Of a DNA stretch of 64,000 nucleotides, positions 18,248 through 26,298 are shown piece by piece. The translations under genes and the position numbers were made by a program. The notes beneath the pieces were generated by a model. The model did no database searches. It worked only from the letters and a program-made list of their open reading frames with translations, and had not been told where the DNA came from. The DNA is from Opitutales bacterium (GTDB lineage Bacteria; Verrucomicrobiota; Verrucomicrobiia; Opitutales; Seribacteraceae): contig JAOHKZ010000006.1 in NCBI GenBank assembly GCA_028101545.1, positions 27,349-91,348 on the forward strand, in the 5' to 3' direction. How positions within the stretch are numbered: position 1 is the stretch's first letter; every line of letters begins with the position of its first letter.

Positions 18248-19155
18248 GCCAATTCGATTTCCACGGTAAACTCATCTCTCCCGCCAGGTGGGACTGATCT
18301 TGTAGTTTTGTTTTCTGGTGCATTGGGTGGAGACATCCAAGGCTCTATGCAATAATAAGGCGAATCATCTTTTGTCCATGTTACGAAAGTTAATCTAGAG
18401 CCATTTTCTGATCCCCCTACTTCGGAAATTTTAATAGGTTCTTCTTGATTGAGGAGTGACACTTCAGCGATTGAATTTTTTAGTTCATAGTGTACTCGAT
18501 TAATTAAATCTGGATCATCCAGGTTACATTCATTAGTTGGGTTTGGAGTTTTTTTCATCATACCTCCCGAATCATATTGAAAAACCTGCTTTGCATGAAT
18601 CTCTAGACGATGATCCTGCAAACTTAAATCTTTTCTCCATGGAATTTGAAAGTAAGGATGTAAACCGGCAGACCAAGGTATTGGTTCCCTTCCTTCATTT
18701 TCTAAGACGAGGCTTATCTGTAAGGTCAACTCAAGAAAATGATAAATTACAGTAAAAGTGAAATCAAATGGATAAAAAGCTTTTATTTCCTCGGTAGGCT
18801 CAAGTTCAACTTCAAAGCCATGTTTGTCCATCGAGCGAATTCGAAAATCAGAATGGCGGGCAAAACCATGCATTGGCATTGGCAATGAAGTGGATCCGTA
18901 TCTCCAGTAGTCTTCCTTGCCGGAATCAAAACATTTTCCGGCAAAGGGAAATAAGATGGGGATTCCGCCGTGTGTATTTTCAAAGGATTCAGAATTATGT
19001 TCTTCAGGCCAATGAATAACATCACGTACCGATCCATCGCTCATATTAATGTGCCAGTTAAGAAGCCTTGCTCCCTTTTCAGGCAGTGCCAGAAAAGTAG
19101 ATGGTCCAACATCCCATCTTTTAATTTCCTGGTTTTGATAAATAACACTTTCCAT
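18244..19155 (-). CDS. Aldose 1-epimerase / mutarotase-like protein
   Basis: Galactose-mutarotase superfamily beta-sandwich, 303 residues, cytosolic (no signal peptide). Seen: GARLLNWHI, HGGIPILFPFAG, the first catalytic-type His in MPMHGFAR, and the second in WSAGLHPYFQIPW, followed by a conserved acidic pocket region (YYCIEPWMSPPNAPEN) near the C-terminus. This layout resembles the D-hexose-6-phosphate mutarotase branch more than GalM. It probably speeds interconversion of sugar or sugar-phosphate anomers; the exact substrate cannot be told. It is divergent from nfeD across 86 bp. Confidence 0.85.
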   Translation of the reverse strand: MESVIYQNQEIKRWDVGPSTFLALPEKGARLLNWHINMSDGSVRDVIHWPEEHNSESFENTHGGIPILFPFAGKCFDSGKEDYWRYGSTSLPMPMHGFARHSDFRIRSMDKHGFEVELEPTEEIKAFYPFDFTFTVIYHFLELTLQISLVLENEGREPIPWSAGLHPYFQIPWRKDLSLQDHRLEIHAKQVFQYDSGGMMKKTPNPTNECNLDDPDLINRVHYELKNSIAEVSLLNQEEPIKISEVGGSENGSRLTFVTWTKDDSPYYCIEPWMSPPNAPENKTTRSVPPGGRDEFTVEIELA

Positions 19156-19241
19156 AAGATATCAATTGCCCGTTCTTTGTTATTTGTGCAATGTATTTAT
19201 GTAATTAGAATGATCTTTATAAATTATCCCTTATTTTTTCT

Positions 19242-20717
19242 GTGCTTAAAATAACCCCAATTATATTATCTTTTCTCTTTTTACAGTTTTCATTCGTGCG
19301 TGGTGAAAATTTAGAGATAAATAAAACAAAGATTTCAGAAGGAAATTTTTCATCAATGAATCCTTCTAAAATTGCTTTCCAGATTCCCATACTTGATCAA
19401 ATAGGCCCCCCAATCCTTGATATTTTGCGAAGGGGCTTAAAGGATGCTATCAATGAAAATGCTGATATTGTGATCATCGATATGGACACACCCGGTGGCG
19501 AGTTGGGAGTTACTTTGGAAATTATGCAGGAAATAATTGAATCTTTTGATCGGTTCGATGGTCCGATTATTACTTATGTTAACAGAGAGGCAATTTCAGC
19601 TGGTGCTTACATTGCCATTGCAACCAATGAGATAGCCTTTGCTCCATTTGCCCAGATTGGTGCTGCTGAAGCCGTAAGTGGTGGCGGTGGTAATATCGAT
19701 TCATCAATGAAGCGAAAGCTAAATTCCTACTTGAAGGCAAAGATTAGAAGTTACGCAGGGGAGCACCGTTATCGCTCTAGAGTTATGGCTTCGATGATGG
19801 ATGCAAATGAAACTTTGATTATTGAGGGAACCCCGCCTCTTGCCTCTGATGGGTCGGTTATTCAAAAAGAAGGAGAACTTTTGACATTAACCGCAGAGGA
19901 GGCTGTCAAGAAATATGGAATTCCCCCTCAACCTTTATTGGGAATTGGAATTTATGAAAGCGTTGAAAAACTATTGGATGAAAAATGTGGTCCCGGAAAT
20001 TACACACTAAAAAAAATGGAAATAAATTGGGCTGAGAAAGTCGGATTATGGCTCAATTCAATTGGACCGATTATAATTGGTATCGGATTGCTCGGATTGT
20101 TTATTGAGTTCAAAACACCCGGGTTTGGTTTTTTTGGAATTGCCGGAATCATATTCGTTTTAATCTTTTTTGGTTCAAAGTATGTTTCAGGTTTGGCAGG
20201 ACAGGAAGAGGTCCTTGTCTTTCTCCTCGGAGTATCTTTGGTAATAGTGGAATTATTTTTATTTCCCGGCCTAGTATTTCCAGCGATTATTGGTCTATTA
20301 CTTATAGTGGGTTCAATCCTATGGGCCATGGTGGATATTTGGCCAAACACTGAATTTTCCTGGAACCTTGAAACTTTTCAGGGGCCAATACAGGAATTGT
20401 TTTTGGCAATTTTAGTGACGATCGGCTTAGTGTTGGCACTTACACGAATACTACCCAAAACAACCCTTTGGAGTAGCCTTATTCTCTCCTCCTCCGCTGG
20501 AGGTAAGGTTCTTGCAAGTACTGATTTTGACAGCAGAGAAAAAAAAGCAAATCCGGGGGACCTAGGGAAAACTGTCTCGGAACTTTACCCCACTGGTCAA
20601 GTGGAGATTGACGGGATTCGATATGAAGCAAGGACAAATTTAGGAAAGATCGAAAAGGGCTCATCCATTGAAGTTATCGGATCTAATGATTACGGGTTAA
20701 TTGTGGAGAAGAAGTAG
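19242..20717 (+). CDS. nfeD: NfeD-family membrane serine protease (ClpP-class)
   Basis: Long NfeD (491 residues). GTG start chosen at 19242 because MLKITPIILSFLFLQFSFVRG is a signal peptide. A ClpP/SppA-like protease domain (about 45-260) includes DMDTPGGELG and the nucleophile Ser119 in REAISAGAYIAI. Four or so membrane spans follow (near 275-300, 300-320, 325-345 and 350-372), then a C-terminal OB-fold NfeD domain (GKTVSELYPTGQVEIDGIRYEA). NfeD proteins partner with SPFH/flotillin proteins in membrane microdomains. Here a second short NfeD and floA follow at once, the arrangement known from Bacillus yqeZ-yqfA. Confidence 0.93.
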   Translation: MLKITPIILSFLFLQFSFVRGENLEINKTKISEGNFSSMNPSKIAFQIPILDQIGPPILDILRRGLKDAINENADIVIIDMDTPGGELGVTLEIMQEIIESFDRFDGPIITYVNREAISAGAYIAIATNEIAFAPFAQIGAAEAVSGGGGNIDSSMKRKLNSYLKAKIRSYAGEHRYRSRVMASMMDANETLIIEGTPPLASDGSVIQKEGELLTLTAEEAVKKYGIPPQPLLGIGIYESVEKLLDEKCGPGNYTLKKMEINWAEKVGLWLNSIGPIIIGIGLLGLFIEFKTPGFGFFGIAGIIFVLIFFGSKYVSGLAGQEEVLVFLLGVSLVIVELFLFPGLVFPAIIGLLLIVGSILWAMVDIWPNTEFSWNLETFQGPIQELFLAILVTIGLVLALTRILPKTTLWSSLILSSSAGGKVLASTDFDSREKKANPGDLGKTVSELYPTGQVEIDGIRYEARTNLGKIEKGSSIEVIGSNDYGLIVEKK

Positions 20718-20720
20718 AAC

Positions 20721-21188
20721 ATGGAATCAATTCTTATAGCGATTTTCTTTGGTTATATTCTTATTTTAGTTGAGGGCTTCTTGCCGGGAGGAATTTTTGG
20801 CCTTGGCGGAGCATTCTGCATAGCATTGGCTTCATATTTTGCCTATCAGGAGTATCCGGGTTTTTTAGCACCTGTAATGACTTTTACTCTTGGTATGTCT
20901 GGTGGCTTGGCGATTGTCTTTTTGGAATTCAAATGGTTATCTAAGAGTAAACTTGGAAGAAGCATCTTTCTTTCTTCATCTACTGATGGAATTAGCAATA
21001 AGGCTTTGCCTGGTGAAGAAATTATTGGACTTCATGGTATCTCCCTAACCGAACATAAACCCGAGGGAATAGTTTTGCTCAATGGTAAAAATTATGATGC
21101 TTATTGTTCGGATGGTTTCTTACCTAAGGGTAAGTCTGTTATTGTCATCGGCAAAGAAGATTTTCGTCTTAGAATAAAAGAAGTTTAA
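20721..21188 (+). CDS. Short NfeD-like membrane protein
   Basis: 155 residues: two or three membrane spans (about 1-25, 28-45 and 50-72) followed by a small OB-like domain containing GLHGISLTEHKPEGIVLLNGKNYDA, the NfeD C-terminal type. No protease domain. The start lies 3 bp after nfeD with a purine-rich gagaagaag just upstream. It is likely a second NfeD subunit that works with FloA. Confidence 0.85.
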   Translation: MESILIAIFFGYILILVEGFLPGGIFGLGGAFCIALASYFAYQEYPGFLAPVMTFTLGMSGGLAIVFLEFKWLSKSKLGRSIFLSSSTDGISNKALPGEEIIGLHGISLTEHKPEGIVLLNGKNYDAYCSDGFLPKGKSVIVIGKEDFRLRIKEV

Positions 21189-21248
21189 AGATAAATTTAA
21201 GAAGTATTAATTATAAAACTGTAAAATTAATTTAACCCAAATAATATT

Positions 21249-22244
21249 ATGACAGATTTGTTCTGGTGGATAGGTATTGGATTAGCAATTATTGCTGGTC
21301 TTGTTGTTGCGTTGATCGTTATTTCCTTTTTCAGCACTTGGTTAAAGGCTCTTTTAGCTAATGCTTATGTAGGATTTGGAACCCTTGTAGCGATGCGTTT
21401 AAGAGGAGTTCCGGTCGGCTTAATTGTGGATGCCCGTATTACCGCTGAAAAGGCCAGTCTGCCCCTCACTACGGATCAACTTGAAGCTCACTATCTTGCC
21501 GAAGGTAATGTGGTTCAAACAGTTCAGGCAATCATCGCTGCTTCAAAAGCAAATATAACCTTAAATTGGGATCGAGCTTGTGCAATCGATTTGGCAACCC
21601 GAGGTACATCAAAATCAGTTTTAGAGGCAGTTCGAACTTCAATAAATCCTAAGGTTATTGATTGTGTTATTGAAGGAAGGGAAACCATTGATGGAGTAGC
21701 CAAAGATGGCATACAGGTAAAAGTAAGGGCTCGAGTAACAGTTCGAAGTAATTTAGATCGTTATGTTGGCAGCGCTCAAGAGGAAACAGTCATTGCTAGG
21801 GTTGGCGAAAGTATCGTATCCACTATTGGTTCATCAGAAAACTATAAAGTGGTACTAGAAAACCCGAATTCAATCACTGAAAAAGTCTTGGATCGTGGAT
21901 TAGACCAAGGTACCGCATTCGAAATTCTCTCTATTGATATTGCAGATGTTGATTTAGGGGAAAATCGTGGAGCCGCACTTCGTTCTTCTCAAGCTTCGGC
22001 AGATAAAGAAGTCGCCCAGGCACAAGCAGAGATTAGACGAGCAGCAGCCGTTGCCCTTGAGCAGGAAAATGTGGCTAAGGTTCAGGAAATGCAAGCAAAA
22101 CTTGTAGAAGCTCAATCACAAATTCCCCTTGCTATGGCAGAGGCATTTCGTAGCGGTAATTTAGGCGTTATGGATTATTATAAACTGAAGAATGTTGAAG
22201 CTGATACGGATATGCGGCAAAGTATTTCAAAAGGTACGGAATAA
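21249..22244 (+). CDS. floA: Flotillin-like protein FloA
   Basis: SPFH-domain scaffold of functional membrane microdomains, 331 residues. A membrane hairpin at about 7-32 is followed by [65 protein letters not shown] and [15 protein letters not shown], the highly conserved FloA core. A coiled-coil Ala/Glu/Gln-rich stretch (about 240-295) precedes the end [22 protein letters not shown], split by no gap. The ATG is SD-less with acccaaataatatt upstream. It forms an operon with the two nfeD genes and the next ORF. Confidence 0.96.
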   Translation: MTDLFWWIGIGLAIIAGLVVALIVISFFSTWLKALLANAYVGFGTLVAMRLRGVPVGLIVDARITAEKASLPLTTDQLEAHYLAEGNVVQTVQAIIAASKANITLNWDRACAIDLATRGTSKSVLEAVRTSINPKVIDCVIEGRETIDGVAKDGIQVKVRARVTVRSNLDRYVGSAQEETVIARVGESIVSTIGSSENYKVVLENPNSITEKVLDRGLDQGTAFEILSIDIADVDLGENRGAALRSSQASADKEVAQAQAEIRRAAAVALEQENVAKVQEMQAKLVEAQSQIPLAMAEAFRSGNLGVMDYYKLKNVEADTDMRQSISKGTE

Positions 22245-22255
22245 TTTTTTAGACT

Positions 22256-22729
22256 ATGCCAGATATTAATTTAGACAGTCTTTTCATTATAGGGCTGATA
22301 TTAGCATCCCTCATAGGGAGGATATTTAAAAAAGGTGACCCTGAGGAACAACAAAGTGGAAAAGAGAACAAAGAACCTTCCTTAGAGGAAGTCATTAAGG
22401 ATGCTTGGCAAAAAGCAACTAATCCCGAGAAAGTTGTTGAAAGAGAAGTGCCACCACCATTGCCGTCAAAATTACTCAATGTTACTGAAATTGAGGATTC
22501 ACCTCCTGTTTCAAAAAAAGCATTTACTCAAAAACCCACACTTAATGTTGTACCAAAAGCCAACAGCTCAAAAGAGCGCGAGTTTTGGCATTCCGTTCCA
22601 CAGAATGAAATTTCTGTTAAAGGAAATATTTATAAGGAATTGCTTTCATCAAAATCCTCTCTTCAGCAGGCTTTTATATTAAAAGAAATTTTAGGAAAAC
22701 CAGTCTCACTTAAATCAGAGAACCTATAA
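22256..22729 (+). CDS. Uncharacterised protein of the nfeD-floA operon
   Basis: 157 residues, start 11 bp after floA. One weak N-terminal hydrophobic segment (LDSLFIIGLILASLIGRIFKK) could anchor it to the membrane. A charged, Pro-rich, probably disordered middle (about 25-110) follows, then a compact C-terminal motif SSKSSLQQAFILKEILGKPVSL. I recall that last motif from unnamed PVC proteins with a similar layout. In Bacillus the third gene of this operon is also a small protein (yqfB), but I see no sequence match. Function unknown. Confidence 0.75.
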   Translation: MPDINLDSLFIIGLILASLIGRIFKKGDPEEQQSGKENKEPSLEEVIKDAWQKATNPEKVVEREVPPPLPSKLLNVTEIEDSPPVSKKAFTQKPTLNVVPKANSSKEREFWHSVPQNEISVKGNIYKELLSSKSSLQQAFILKEILGKPVSLKSENL

Positions 22730-22732
22730 GTT

Positions 22733-22906
22733 CTACTTCTCGGATTTCATTTTCGTTTTTTTCTTTAAATTTCCGGTTTTTTTTGCGGCAATACTTAAAT
22801 CAAGCCCTTTTTGCATGCAGCAATTATTCCATTTACAAGTTTGTGTAAACTTACAATGATCATTTACACATTTGATTGTTGAAATCTTATCGAGCTTTTT
22901 TTTCAA
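22733..22906 (-). CDS. Small Cys-rich protein (57 residues, TTG start)
   Basis: A frame on the minus strand fills most of the gap between the floA operon and the next ORF. It must start at TTG (22906-22904), because an in-frame TAA lies two codons upstream. The product has a short Lys-rich N-terminus, then IKCVNDHCKFTQTCKWNNCC (residues 11-30), with five cysteines in the pattern C-x4-C-x5-C-x4-CC, and a very basic tail ending in KSEK. The Cys spacing suggests a metal-binding or disulfide knot. It runs antiparallel to its neighbours. The lack of Shine-Dalgarno fits this genome. Support is only sequence pattern, so it may be spurious. Confidence 0.45.
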   Translation of the reverse strand: MKKKLDKISTIKCVNDHCKFTQTCKWNNCCMQKGLDLSIAAKKTGNLKKKTKMKSEK

Positions 22907-22958
22907 TGTTTACAGAAAACATAAACACTTGAATAAATTCAATACTTAAGGCAAGTCT
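22907..22958. promoter_or_regulatory. Divergent spacer with two inverted repeats
   Basis: Between the Cys-rich ORF and the plus-strand 118-residue ORF. It holds the perfect palindrome ttgaat-aa-attcaa (22929-22942). A second repeat, tgttta...taaaca, begins just inside the Cys-rich ORF at about 22907-22927. Such symmetric sites in a divergent spacer could bind a dimeric regulator. Confidence 0.3.
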
Positions 22959-23315
22959 ATGCTAAAAAAGCTTACGAACCATGCATTGATTGACGAACAA
23001 GATAGGGTGAGGTATTTGGATGAATCAATGTCGGTTACCTTATGGTTTAATGAAGACAACTCTATTTTTGGATTTGAAGTGATCTTTGATCTCCTTTTGA
23101 GAGAAAAGTCTTTTATTTATAATGTGAATTCGAGAGCTAGGTATGGTAATATGATTGAAGAAAATCCCAAGTTTGGTCGAAATATCAAACGAACTATGGA
23201 TAATTTTAATGCTGAATTTACGCTTGAGAGGCTAAGTGAATTTGAAAGCAAATCTAAGTACATTCCGGAAAAAGAAAGAGAATTTATTCTAAAAATTATG
23301 CATGATAATATTTGA
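22959..23315 (+). CDS. Hypothetical protein
   Basis: 118 residues, soluble, acidic/basic mixed, with no signal peptide, membrane span or motif I recognise. The middle (NEDNSIFGFEVIFDLLLREKSFIYNV) looks like beta strands followed by a helical C-terminal half (FNAEFTLERLSEFESKSKYIPEKEREFILKIM). It stands alone, with 229 bp upstream (containing the Cys-rich ORF) and 78 bp to the next gene. No function proposed. Confidence 0.65.
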   Translation: MLKKLTNHALIDEQDRVRYLDESMSVTLWFNEDNSIFGFEVIFDLLLREKSFIYNVNSRARYGNMIEENPKFGRNIKRTMDNFNAEFTLERLSEFESKSKYIPEKEREFILKIMHDNI

Positions 23316-23393
23316 GAGAAAATAAGTAATTAATCATACATTAATTTCATTCAAGTTTGCTAAATGTAATATAAATTTAAAGAATAACAAAAA

Positions 23394-24731
23394 ATGAAAA
23401 ATACGAGAAGGCAATTTATGCAAACAACTGCTGGTTATGCATTAGGTTTTAGCGGATTACAAAATTTGGTTTATGGTGAAAATTTATCAAGTTCTTCATT
23501 TGGTTATGGAACTCTTCAGAAAGACCCAAAACATGTTTTAGACCTACCCAGAGGGTTTAGTTATAAAGTGATTGGCAAGTCAGGGGATTTAATGACTGAC
23601 GGTTTTTTTCTGCCTTCGAAGCCCGATGGCATGGCCGCTTTTGAATATAATTCTGATGAAGTCCTTATTGTTCGTAATCATGAAATTAATCCGTTAGCAT
23701 TTGGTTCAAGCGGTCCTTTTGGCAAGGGGAATAAAAAAATAAAACACATCTCCGAAGAGATGATTTACGATAGGGGAAAGATTTTGCCCTGTTTAGGAGG
23801 TACTACTACCTTCCTTTATAATACAAAAGAGCAAAAAGTGGTTCGTCAATTCTTGAGCTTAGTTGGAACTTTAAGAAATTGTTCTGGCGGCCCTACGCCA
23901 TGGAATTCCTGGATTACTTGCGAAGAGGTTGTTATGGGGACGATTGGACCTTGTAAAAAAAATCATGGTTGGTGTTTTGAAGTACCAGTTACTGATAAAC
24001 CTCAACTTTCAAAGCCCATTCCACTTAAAGCAATGGGAAGATTTAATCACGAGGCAGTTGCAGTTGAACCTGAGTCGGGTGATGTTTTTTTGACAGAGGA
24101 TAGGCATGATGGATTAATTTATCGTTTTAAACCAAAGATAAAGGGAGTCTTGGCAGAAGGGGGAAAACTTTTTGCTCTTAAAGTTAAGGGCAGGAAGAGT
24201 TTAGATACACGAAACTGGAGCAAGAAAGAATTTGATGTTGGGCAAGCAGAAGAAATTGAGTGGATTGAAATGGAGGATGTCGAGTCTCCCAAAGATGATC
24301 TTCGTTTTCGTGGATTCAAAAACGGTGCAGCTTGTTTCGCTCGCGGGGAAGGCATGTGGTATTCAAATGGATCTATTTATTTTGCTTGCACGAATGGGGG
24401 TATTAAAAAACGCGGTCAAATATGGAAATTGACTGGTGGAAAAATTGAACTTTTTGTTGAGCCAAATAACCCGGATTTAGTAGATAATTGTGATAATATT
24501 ACGGTTTCTCCATGGGGAGACCTTTTTATTTGTGAAGATGGTAAAGGAGAACAGTTTATAGATATTATAACTCCGCAGGGAGAAATTTTTAAATTAGCTA
24601 AAAATTCTAAAAGTAGTAGTGAATTTGCAGGGCCTGTATTTTCTCCCGATGGTTCAACATTGTTCGTTAATATTCAACATGATGGTTTAACTTTGGCAAT
24701 TACCGGCCCTTGGGGGAAAAAATCAGTTTAA
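23394..24731 (+). CDS. PhoX/DUF839-family phosphatase-like protein
   Basis: 445-residue protein exported by the Tat system: MKNTRRQFMQTTAGYALGFSG has the twin-arginine motif RRQFM. The body is the DUF839 (PhoX) beta-propeller: FSYKVIGKSGDLMTDGFFLPSKPDGMAAF, VRNHEI, CSGGPTPWNSWITCEEV, GRFNHEAVAVEP and FTEDRHDG-like (LTEDRHDGLIYRF), with NCDNITVSPWGDLFICEDG and FSPDGSTLFVNIQHDG at the end. PhoX enzymes are calcium/iron alkaline phosphatases, but many DUF839 members are untested. It is convergent with the downstream sulfatase, overlapping by 4 bp. Confidence 0.88.
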   Translation: MKNTRRQFMQTTAGYALGFSGLQNLVYGENLSSSSFGYGTLQKDPKHVLDLPRGFSYKVIGKSGDLMTDGFFLPSKPDGMAAFEYNSDEVLIVRNHEINPLAFGSSGPFGKGNKKIKHISEEMIYDRGKILPCLGGTTTFLYNTKEQKVVRQFLSLVGTLRNCSGGPTPWNSWITCEEVVMGTIGPCKKNHGWCFEVPVTDKPQLSKPIPLKAMGRFNHEAVAVEPESGDVFLTEDRHDGLIYRFKPKIKGVLAEGGKLFALKVKGRKSLDTRNWSKKEFDVGQAEEIEWIEMEDVESPKDDLRFRGFKNGAACFARGEGMWYSNGSIYFACTNGGIKKRGQIWKLTGGKIELFVEPNNPDLVDNCDNITVSPWGDLFICEDGKGEQFIDIITPQGEIFKLAKNSKSSSEFAGPVFSPDGSTLFVNIQHDGLTLAITGPWGKKSV

Positions 24732-26281
24732 TTTTTAAGCTGATTTGAAGTGTCTTTTCGAAATGAGAGTTCTTTGATTGAGTCATTTACTGGAGAAAGA
24801 CCACTTTGATTTAGCTTTTCTTTATTCTTTGCAATATCAAACCAAATTTTTTTCATTGTTTCAATTCGTCTAGGAAATTTCTTGGCTAAATCATTAAGTT
24901 CAGTCCTGTCTTTATCCATATTATAGAGTTCCCATTTCCCTTTTTTCGCTGAAACAAGTTTCCATTTACCCTGTCTCAGTGCTCTATCTGTTCCAAAATG
25001 AAAATATAGGGTTTCATGACCCTTTCTTACTGTGTTTTTAAAAATGGGTACAAGTGACTTGCCTTCCAAGGGCTCGATATTACGGTCACCAACCTGTTTT
25101 GGATATTTAGCTTTTGCAAGTTCGAGAAAGGTAGCCATAAAATCGATTAGGTGAGCAGGTTGTCTAGTAATACTACCAGCTTCAGTTTTGAGTCCATTGG
25201 GCCAGTGGACAATTAATGGAGAGGAAATTCCGCCTTCATGCTGGTTTTGTTTATACAGCCTGAAGGGAGTGTTGCTTGCTTGAGCCCATGAAGCGTCATA
25301 GGTCCAATATGAATTTGGATCCCAAGGTTTAAGATCTCTCCCCCGTGTTCTTTCGAAGGGACAACCGCCATTGTCGGCACAAAAAAGAAAAAGGGTATTC
25401 TCAAAGACTTTACGGGTTTTTAATTCATTTACGAGTCGACCGATGTTTTGATCAATAAGATCAATCATCGCAGCAAAAACCTCCATTCGGTCTGCTTCCC
25501 AAGCTCTTTCGGATTCTTTGATTGAATCCCATGAAGGGACATGGGGGGCTCTTGGTGATAGTTTAAACTTTTTAGGCACTAGACCATTTGTTAGTTGTTT
25601 GGCATATCTTGTTTTTCTTAAATTATCCCACCCGTGATCATATTTTCCATCATATTTGAGAACTGCGTCTTTGGGTGCATGGAGTGGATAGTGGGGAGCA
25701 TTGTATGCAATATAGAGAAAAAAAGGATCTTGAGATTTTCCGACCTTACCCTCCTTTATAAAGTCCAATGCAAAGTCAGTGATTGCATGGGTGGTGTAGA
25801 AAGGTTTGCCGTTAAGTTTTTTGGGAACTGTCCATTCATTACCATTCAGTCGAAAAGAATTATCTCCTCTAAAAAAGTTACAGGCACCCGAAAGATGGCC
25901 CCAATATCTCTGGAAACCAAAATCAGTAGGCTGTTTATTCAAATGCCATTTTCCAGACATCCAAGTGGAATACCCGGCCGGTTTTAAAACTTCAGCGATT
26001 GTAGTACCCCTACTAAGACTTGATGAACCTGCTTGGTCGCAGTAAAGACCGGTTAGCAATGAAACACGTGAAGAGTGACATTTTGCGGTATTATAAAATT
26101 GTGAAAAGCGAAGACCATTTCCAGCTAGCTGATCTAAGTTGGGTGTTTCAATTTCAGAGCCATAACAACCTAAATCCGAAAAGCCCAAGTCGTCAGCCAT
26201 GATGAGAACGATGTTAGGTCTTTTGCTTAGTAGGGGTAAAAAAGATAAAAACAATAAGAATGAATAAATGAAAGGCTTCAT
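24728..26281 (-). CDS. Secreted sulfatase with atypical active-site motif
   Basis: Type I sulfatase of the alkaline-phosphatase superfamily, 517 residues, with signal peptide MKPFIYSFLLFLSFLPLLS. Metal-site residues are present in PNIVLIMADDLGFSDLGCYG (Asp pair), GKWHLN and FCADNGG. The formylglycine motif, normally C-x-P-S/T-R, reads C-H-S-S-R (Cys68), so proline is replaced by serine. The length and the PNLDQLAGNGLRFSQFYNT context are otherwise orthodox and resemble family S1 arylsulfatases. It is followed 17 bp upstream on the same strand by another sulfatase gene, so the two are probably cotranscribed. Confidence 0.92.
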   Translation of the reverse strand: MKPFIYSFLLFLSFLPLLSKRPNIVLIMADDLGFSDLGCYGSEIETPNLDQLAGNGLRFSQFYNTAKCHSSRVSLLTGLYCDQAGSSSLSRGTTIAEVLKPAGYSTWMSGKWHLNKQPTDFGFQRYWGHLSGACNFFRGDNSFRLNGNEWTVPKKLNGKPFYTTHAITDFALDFIKEGKVGKSQDPFFLYIAYNAPHYPLHAPKDAVLKYDGKYDHGWDNLRKTRYAKQLTNGLVPKKFKLSPRAPHVPSWDSIKESERAWEADRMEVFAAMIDLIDQNIGRLVNELKTRKVFENTLFLFCADNGGCPFERTRGRDLKPWDPNSYWTYDASWAQASNTPFRLYKQNQHEGGISSPLIVHWPNGLKTEAGSITRQPAHLIDFMATFLELAKAKYPKQVGDRNIEPLEGKSLVPIFKNTVRKGHETLYFHFGTDRALRQGKWKLVSAKKGKWELYNMDKDRTELNDLAKKFPRRIETMKKIWFDIAKNKEKLNQSGLSPVNDSIKELSFRKDTSNQLKN

Positions 26282-26298
26282 AATTTATTTAAATTTAA

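Noticed and set aside
22801..22880. CRISPR-like repeats of tttaca/gtgtaaa in the gap before the orphan gene
   Set aside because: The repeats are short, irregular and fall inside the Cys-rich ORF; there are no uniform repeat-spacer units.
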